Below are positions 6,691 to 10,979 of a DNA stretch of 10,979 nt, in pieces. The notes below the pieces were generated by a model, which was not told where the DNA came from, made no database searches, and was given only the letters and a program-made list of their open reading frames with translations. Position numbers and translations under genes: made by a program. The first letter of the stretch is position 1. Each line of letters opens with the position of its first letter. Source of the stretch: Patescibacteria group bacterium (GTDB lineage: Bacteria > Patescibacteriota > Minisyncoccia > CAIUEV01 > JAHKAQ01); NCBI GenBank assembly GCA_018825765.1, contig JAHKAQ010000116.1:1-10979 (forward strand). Reading direction: 5' to 3'.

Positions 6691-7560
6691 TAGTAGTTTA
6701 TGGTTTAAGAGGGTCCAGTGTTTAAGGGTTAGTTCCTGGGCGCGGATAAGGGGCGGGAGGTCGATTATGTTTAGGATTTTCTGGATATTTTTTTTGGAAA
6801 GATCGGGCCGGGCGCAAAGATTATTAACCAGGGTTTTTCTGGGAGAAGAGAAGCTGATTTTTATGAGACGAAGAAGGTTTTGGTTTTGGGCTGTGCCAAG
6901 GTCCAGACGGGAATTTATTTTTTTGATGCTTAGAACAGCCGAGTCAACTTTGGGGATAGGATAAAAACAGCTTTTGTCAATGCGGGCGGTTATTTGAGGT
7001 TGAGAGATGAGCCTGGCAAAAAGAGACAAGGGATTGGCGCGCGGCGGCTTAGCGCAGACTCTTTGGGCGATTTCTTTCTGGACTAACAGGGTGATGTCCT
7101 GGGCGCGGGGTTTATCGGTTAAGAGGAGGCGGATGAGCCTGGTGGAGATATTATAAGGGATATTGGCCACTATTTTATATTGAGGATCGGCTTCATCTTT
7201 GGAGCTTGCTTTTGGGATAAGGTGCTGATTTATGAGTTGAGGGAGGTTGATTTTTAAAATATCCTGGTTTAAGAGAATAAGGCGGCGGGTTTGGATGAAT
7301 GGAGCGAATTTTTGTTCAAGATAGCGGCTGTATTTGGAATCTTTTTCAATGGCGATCACTTTTTTAGCCTGTTTTAGGAGGTTTTGGGTTAAAATTCCAA
7401 GCCCGGGTCCGATTTCTAAAACGTTGTGGGTTTTTTTGAGGCTGGCCGCGTGAAGTATTTTTTTTAAGGCCAGGTTTTGGATAAGAAAATTCTGCCCGAG
7501 TGATTTTTGAGGGGCGGCTTGGATTTTTTTGAGAGTGGCGATTACCTGGGAGCGTTTCAT
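6676..7560 (-). CDS. rsmA: 16S rRNA dimethyladenosine methyltransferase RsmA (KsgA)
   Basis: RsmA dimethylates two adjacent adenosines in the 3' terminal helix of 16S rRNA (A1518 and A1519 in E. coli numbering) using S-adenosylmethionine, a late step of small-subunit assembly in the cytoplasm. The 294-residue length is normal. Visible family motifs in order: KSLGQNFL (19-26), the SAM-binding motif I VLEIGPGLG (47-55), acidic residue Glu72 in VIAIEKD, Asp100 in NQDIL, the catalytic NIPY (133-136), CFYPIPKVDSAVL (198-210) and FSSPRKTLVNNL (237-248). A short Lys/Asp insertion (about 115-127) precedes the NIPY strand. The ATG at 7558-7560 lies 34 bases downstream of tRNA-Gly, so the two may share a transcript. 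No hairpin terminator follows the stop; the next gene has its own candidate promoter there. Confidence 0.96.
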   Translation of the reverse strand: MKRSQVIATLKKIQAAPQKSLGQNFLIQNLALKKILHAASLKKTHNVLEIGPGLGILTQNLLKQAKKVIAIEKDSKYSRYLEQKFAPFIQTRRLILLNQDILKINLPQLINQHLIPKASSKDEADPQYKIVANIPYNISTRLIRLLLTDKPRAQDITLLVQKEIAQRVCAKPPRANPLSLFARLISQPQITARIDKSCFYPIPKVDSAVLSIKKINSRLDLGTAQNQNLLRLIKISFSSPRKTLVNNLCARPDLSKKNIQKILNIIDLPPLIRAQELTLKHWTLLNHKLLFPNS

Positions 7561-7594
7561 TGAGCGGGCGCTTGTTTTTTGAGATTTTTAAAGG

Positions 7595-7668
7595 AGCGAG
7601 AGACGGGACTTGAACCCGCGGCCTTCTCCTTGGCAAGGAGATGTTCTAGCCAACTGAACTACTCTCGC
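7595..7668 (-). tRNA. tRNA-Gly (anticodon GCC)
   Basis: The 74-base minus-strand sequence folds into a complete cloverleaf. The acceptor stem GCGAGAG/CTCTCGC pairs fully. The D stem is GTTC/GAAC, the anticodon stem TCTCC/GGAGA with loop TTGCCAA, and the T arm GCGGG-TTCAAGT-CCCGT. The anticodon GCC (7632-7634) reads GGC/GGT glycine codons, and discriminator U is normal for bacterial tRNA-Gly. The 3' CCA is not encoded (TCCTTT follows the stem), so it depends on the CCA-adding enzyme encoded immediately upstream. Confidence 0.97.
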
Positions 7669-7685
7669 GCGTTGCCTGCTTTGTG

Positions 7686-7715
7686 ATTAAAGCCTATCGG
7701 GCAATAGCTTTGCAA
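7686..7715 (-). promoter_or_regulatory. Candidate promoter for tRNA-Gly
   Basis: On the minus strand, TTGCAA (7710-7715) and TTTAAT (7686-7691) are separated by 18 bases and end 17 bases before the tRNA 5' end. That places the start about 10 bases upstream of the mature tRNA. The match is moderate (four and five of six), and the call rests mainly on position. Confidence 0.4.
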
Positions 7716-7775
7716 TGTCTATAAAGCTAGCACAGCTTTTCAGGAGATTCAATAGTCGGATCGCTTTTGGGTAAG

Positions 7776-9245
7776 TTATTTTATCCAGTATTTTCTTTTT
7801 AGGACCTGATCTTCTTCTATCTTTTTTTCCTGGATTTTTCCCGCGGCTTTTTGTTTGAGAGCGCTTAGATTCTGGTTTTTTAGATCTTTAGCGCGCTGAA
7901 GGAGGTATTGGGGGGTGTTTTTTCGAGGGTTATCGAGCACTTCAGAGAGAAGAACGTTTAAGATGATACCCATTATGGGTCCGCGCTGGATGTTGGCTTT
8001 TTTAAAAAGATGGTGGCCGTTTATTTTTAACATTTTGACTGAAATGGGGTCGCGGGAGACTTTTTCTACCAGGTATTCCAGATGGCGCAGTTTGTATGGT
8101 TTGGCTTTGGGACAGCCGCTTCCCAGGCGATCGGCGATTCTTAAATCAATGAGGTCCTGAATGTTTTTAGGGCCGACTTTGCTTAAGAGACGACGGATGC
8201 TGGCTGGGGTTACGGTGTCGACTTCGTAATAGAACATATGATTTTTGATAAGCAGGGCGACTTTTTGGGTGATTTTTTTGGAAAAACGCAGGCGGGAAAG
8301 TATTTGACGGGCGACACGGGAGCCGATAAGGTCGTGGTTGTAAAAGGTGCTTTGCTTCCCCTCCCCTCTTTTGGTTTGGGGTTTGGCGATGTCATGAAGC
8401 AGGGCGGCTAAACGGACGGAAAGTTTGGGGCTGGGACAGTATTTCAGGGAAAGCAGGGAATGTTTCCAAACAGTATAGCGATGATGCTGATTTTGGTTCA
8501 TGCCAATCCCCTGCTCCAGTTCGGGCAGAACGTATTTTAAGAGGCTGGTTTGTTTAAGGGTTTTTATGCCCAGGCTTGGGTCAGGACTAAGGATGATTTT
8601 TACGAGTTCGTCTCTTATTCTTTCGCGGGATATTTCTTGCAGGAGAGAGGCGTTTTTTTTCATGGCGGCCAAGGTCTGGGCTTCTATTTTAAATTTAAGC
8701 TGGGCCATGAATCGGGCGGCGCGGAGCAATCTTAAGGCATCCTCCTGGAAACGTTTTGGGGCATGGCCTACGGCGCGAACAAGCTTGTTTTTCAGGTCTT
8801 TTTGGCCATAGAAAGGATCAAAGAAAAACGGGCTTAGATTTTCCGGCTTAGATTTTCCGGCTTTGTTTTTAAGGAAGCTCTCTAGATTTAAGGCCATAGC
8901 ATTGATGGTGAAGTCTCTTCGGGCCAGATCCTGTTTAATACTTGTGGAAAATGTCACAGAATCGGGGTGACGGTGGTCAGAATAGGCTTTTTCTGTGCGA
9001 AAAGTGGTGATTTCTATAACGCGGTTTTTTTTGGTTTTTACGCCCACGGTGCCGAATTTGTTTTGGTAAAAGTTATTCGGGAAAAGCGCTTGCACTTGTT
9101 TGGGCAGGGCATTGGTGGCAATATCCCAGTCGGCGGGTGTTTTTTTCCGCAGCAGGTCTCTGACGCAGCCCCCAACTAAAAAAGCCTGGAAGCTGGATCG
9201 GATAAGTTCTTGGGCGATTTTTTGAACGGCGGAGGGAATTTTCAT
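7776..9245 (-). CDS. cca: CCA tRNA nucleotidyltransferase with HD domain
   Basis: This enzyme adds or repairs the 3' CCA tail of tRNAs from CTP and ATP. At 489 residues it is a class II (bacterial poly(A) polymerase/CCA) type. The nucleotidyltransferase head shows FLVGGCVRD (22-30), the metal-binding DWD (39-41), and RRDFTINAMA (109-118). It is followed by the neck motif EDALRLLRAARF (168-179), which includes the residues that select CTP and ATP. An HD phosphohydrolase-like domain follows, with HDIAKP (284-289), His304 and ADRLG (371-375). A lysine-rich insertion (about 122-140) enlarges the loop between RRDFTINAMA and DPFYG. The C-terminal 30 residues are charged and probably helical. The ATG overlaps the stop of the phosphoesterase gene by 4 bases (ATGA), implying coupled translation. 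The adjacent tRNA-Gly lacks an encoded CCA. Poly(A) polymerase activity cannot be excluded by eye. Confidence 0.94.
   Translation of the reverse strand: MKIPSAVQKIAQELIRSSFQAFLVGGCVRDLLRKKTPADWDIATNALPKQVQALFPNNFYQNKFGTVGVKTKKNRVIEITTFRTEKAYSDHRHPDSVTFSTSIKQDLARRDFTINAMALNLESFLKNKAGKSKPENLSPFFFDPFYGQKDLKNKLVRAVGHAPKRFQEDALRLLRAARFMAQLKFKIEAQTLAAMKKNASLLQEISRERIRDELVKIILSPDPSLGIKTLKQTSLLKYVLPELEQGIGMNQNQHHRYTVWKHSLLSLKYCPSPKLSVRLAALLHDIAKPQTKRGEGKQSTFYNHDLIGSRVARQILSRLRFSKKITQKVALLIKNHMFYYEVDTVTPASIRRLLSKVGPKNIQDLIDLRIADRLGSGCPKAKPYKLRHLEYLVEKVSRDPISVKMLKINGHHLFKKANIQRGPIMGIILNVLLSEVLDNPRKNTPQYLLQRAKDLKNQNLSALKQKAAGKIQEKKIEEDQVLKRKYWIK
8831..8858 (-). repeat. 14-bp tandem repeat inside cca
   Basis: Positions 8831-8844 and 8845-8858 are identical 14-base units. 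As 14 is not a multiple of three, the two copies are read in different frames (as parts of GKSKPENL) within the variable loop of the enzyme head. The gene remains open. Confidence 0.85.
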
Positions 9246-10618
9246 GGTTTTGTTAAAATAATTTTTTTGGGCTTTGTTTTGATGTTTCTTTTTTTAAATA
9301 TAATGGAGAAGCGCTCCAGCCAAGTCAAGGAGAATTTTGTTTTTTTTGGCCAAAAATTCAAGGAAAGGACGGTATTTTTGTTTTGTTTTTCTAAAACAAG
9401 ATAAGAGAGCCGGAAAAAGGGAAAGAAAACGCGGGGCAGGCGGAACCATGATTTTATAGGAAGAAATCCCTTGGTCCAAGTGCCGGGATCGGCGATTATT
9501 TTGGTTTGGCCGTTTATTTTTATCTTTCTCAGGGAGGGGATATGGGTGTGAGCGCTGATGAAAATCTGGATTTGGGGATTTTGTTTCAGAAAGGCGGTAA
9601 TTTTTTTGCGATAAGCGCGAAGACTGGCAATTCTTATTTTGTTTTTTACCTTGAATCCGTATTGCTCGAGATTGGTTTTGATGTCTTTTTTTATAATTTT
9701 GAAAGTAATTGAGATTACAAGGAAGAACAAGAGAAGGATAAAATTGGTGATAATAACGGTATTAGCCAGGTATTTTATCGGGCCGAGGTAGCGGGTGAAG
9801 TAAAAAATGTCCGGAATGTTTACCAGGTTTAGGCGGGCGGCAATGGCTATGGAGAGAAGGGCCAGGGAAAAGGTGAAGAAAATAAGCACCGGGGCGATAA
9901 GCAGTCTGAGCATGGGTCCTAGTTCGCGGTAAAAGTAGTTTGACAAAAACCAATAAGGCATTATTTCAATGGGGTGGAGCAGAGCGATATTGGCCAGCCA
10001 TTTTCTTTTTTTGCGGTTTTTTTGAGCGGCTTTGGTGATTTTTAATATGATGCTGCTGAATAGATGAAAGGCGTAAGGAGTATCATGGATATTGCCAAAT
10101 TGTTGAAAGTTGTTGTAGGGGTCGAAACGATGACCATGCTCCAGGTGAAGGGTTTTTTTAAAAGTTTTTTGAACAAGGTTGGCTTTGGGAATTAGGTTAA
10201 TCCCCCATTTTTTAAGCATGGGGATAAATTCTGGATAACAGGCCAGGTCATGGTCATGATTGCCGGGAATGAGAATTATTTTTATTTTTTTTGAGATTTT
10301 TTTTAGGGTTTTAAAAATTTTGGGATGGGTTTTTTGGATATGGAGAAGCTTTTGGGCGGCTTTCTTTTTTTTGTATTCCCACATGCCAAAGAAGTCGCCA
10401 AGGATATAAAGATGGGCTTTCGGGTTGTTTTTTGGGGTTTGATGGACTTGGCCGGCGGATTGATCATCAGGTGTTTTGTTTTTCGAGGATTGAAAAATGT
10501 GGTTGAGAAATTTGATGAATTCTTTTTCCGCTTCAAAATTGTTTAAGATGCCGTCGCCGCCAACGTGAGTGTCGCTTATAAAATAGTATTTTGGAGCGGA
10601 GAAGGTGCTATTGGGCAT
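9242..10618 (-). CDS. Calcineurin-like metallophosphoesterase with an inserted membrane hairpin
   Basis: A 458-residue protein of the binuclear metallophosphoesterase superfamily, closest in layout to LpxH-like (UDP-diacylglucosamine hydrolase-like) members. Metal-binding motifs appear in order: ISDTHVGGD (Asp16, His18), LGDFF (Asp75), PGNHDHD (Asn120, His121), LEHGHRFD (His161-Asp166) and SAHTHIP (His357, His359). All expected ligands are present. Two hydrophobic helices, about 238-261 and 284-308, lie between the HGHRFD and AHTH motifs. They would tether the catalytic domain to the membrane, with both halves in the cytoplasm. The C-terminus is strongly basic. The gene follows the yraN-like gene by 12 bases and overlaps cca by 4 bases, so it is in the housekeeping transcript. 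The substrate is unknown: lipid A synthesis has not been shown here, and a membrane phospholipid or nucleotide-linked lipid is equally possible. Confidence 0.88.
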   Translation of the reverse strand: MPNSTFSAPKYYFISDTHVGGDGILNNFEAEKEFIKFLNHIFQSSKNKTPDDQSAGQVHQTPKNNPKAHLYILGDFFGMWEYKKKKAAQKLLHIQKTHPKIFKTLKKISKKIKIILIPGNHDHDLACYPEFIPMLKKWGINLIPKANLVQKTFKKTLHLEHGHRFDPYNNFQQFGNIHDTPYAFHLFSSIILKITKAAQKNRKKRKWLANIALLHPIEIMPYWFLSNYFYRELGPMLRLLIAPVLIFFTFSLALLSIAIAARLNLVNIPDIFYFTRYLGPIKYLANTVIITNFILLLFFLVISITFKIIKKDIKTNLEQYGFKVKNKIRIASLRAYRKKITAFLKQNPQIQIFISAHTHIPSLRKIKINGQTKIIADPGTWTKGFLPIKSWFRLPRVFFPFFRLSYLVLEKQNKNTVLSLNFWPKKTKFSLTWLERFSIIFKKRNIKTKPKKIILTKP

Positions 10619-10630
10619 AACTTGTTGAAA

Positions 10631-10979
10631 TTAAAAGGCGTTTTTTATGTGTTTTATTTTAGCAGATTTGAGATTAAAAGTAATAGAGAGAACATCAAAA
10701 CGGCAGTTTTTGTCAAAATTTTTGGTTTGGCTTAAGAAGATTTCAGCGGTGCGTTTTAGCTTGTTTATTTTTTTGGTTGAAATTGAATTTTGAGGTGGTT
10801 CGGTTAAGCTTTTAGCGCCTAAATCCAGATTTGGATTGTTTATGAATCTTGATTTGACTTCTATGAATATCAGGTAGTGATTTTTTTTGGCAATTATGTC
10901 GATTTCGCCGTGATTTTTGAAATAATTTGATTTTATAATATAATATTTCTTTTTTGTCAAATAGTGTTGAGCGATAAGC
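10631..10979 (-). CDS. yraN: YraN/UPF0102 family nuclease-like protein, 5' end outside the window
   Basis: The open frame runs past a TTG at 10960 to the right edge, adding LIAQHY before LTKKKYY. That matches the usual YraN pattern (Ala-x-x-Tyr-Leu, then Gly/Lys-Tyr, Ile, Asn-Tyr), so the true start lies beyond the window and about 10-20 residues are missing. 115 residues are visible. The restriction-endonuclease-like core is present: GEIDII (Glu25, Asp27 in visible numbering) and IFIEVKSR (Glu40, Lys42), the D-ExK arrangement, followed by the usual KINKLKRTAE helix and CRFDVLSI. The family's function is not firmly established; its neighbours in other bacteria are often ribosome or DNA-processing genes. 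The stop is 12 bases before the phosphoesterase start, consistent with one transcript. Confidence 0.85.
   Translation of the reverse strand, partial: LIAQHYLTKKKYYIIKSNYFKNHGEIDIIAKKNHYLIFIEVKSRFINNPNLDLGAKSLTEPPQNSISTKKINKLKRTAEIFLSQTKNFDKNCRFDVLSITFNLKSAKIKHIKNAF

Noticed and set aside
7364..7636. A 90-codon minus-strand open frame starting in the tRNA region
   Set aside because: Its start lies inside tRNA-Gly and the rest overlaps rsmA out of frame; the RVQVPSLAP-type N-terminus is the usual artefact of translating a tRNA.
7723..7739. Inverted repeat AAAGCT-5-AGCTTT downstream of cca
   Set aside because: The stem is only six mostly weak pairs and is not followed by a T run on the minus strand, so it is not a convincing terminator for cca.
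10631..10960. TTG at 10958-10960 as the start of the yraN-like gene
   Set aside because: The frame stays open upstream and the extra residues (LIAQHY) fit the family's conserved N-terminal helix, so the true start is outside the window.

Overview
All genes in this window read leftward, on the minus strand. The content suggests a member of the Candidate Phyla Radiation (Patescibacteria, probably Parcubacteria-like). The grounds are a VirB6/TrbL-like membrane gene beside exported proteins of unknown family, A/T-rich gene leaders with no Shine-Dalgarno sequence, short intergenic gaps, and housekeeping proteins with divergent, lysine-rich sequences. Standard code 11 fits, since no gene body has an in-frame TGA; this argues against the UGA=Gly lineages (Gracilibacteria/Absconditabacteria). 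The placement is an inference and cannot be made more precise by eye.

Right half (about 6676-10979), housekeeping: in transcription order, a 5'-truncated YraN/UPF0102 nuclease-like gene, a calcineurin-type metallophosphoesterase carrying an inserted membrane hairpin, a CCA-adding enzyme (overlapping its neighbour by 4 bp), tRNA-Gly(GCC) without an encoded CCA, and rsmA (16S rRNA dimethyladenosine methyltransferase). The theme is RNA maturation.

Left half (1-6612), accessory: a candidate promoter with a perfect TATAAT box lies between rsmA and a five-gene run. The run contains a small multi-pass membrane protein, a 667-residue exported protein, a single-pass anchored protein, a VirB6/TrbL-like membrane protein with a 380-residue soluble tail, and a soluble protein with a duplicated ~50-residue module that runs off the left edge. 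The 667-residue protein joins a probable five-bladed beta-propeller, four DnaJ-type CXXCXGXG motifs, a Gly-rich linker and a cysteine-rich NlpC/P60-type hydrolase domain.

Working interpretation: the left half encodes part of a type IV secretion-related envelope apparatus, with the 667-residue protein as its surface wall-binding and wall-cutting component. That would suit an organism attaching to another cell. No VirB4-type ATPase is visible here, so the system is incomplete in this window. No gene-free stretch exceeds about 110 bases. No insertion sequences, CRISPR arrays, integrases or attachment sites were seen.
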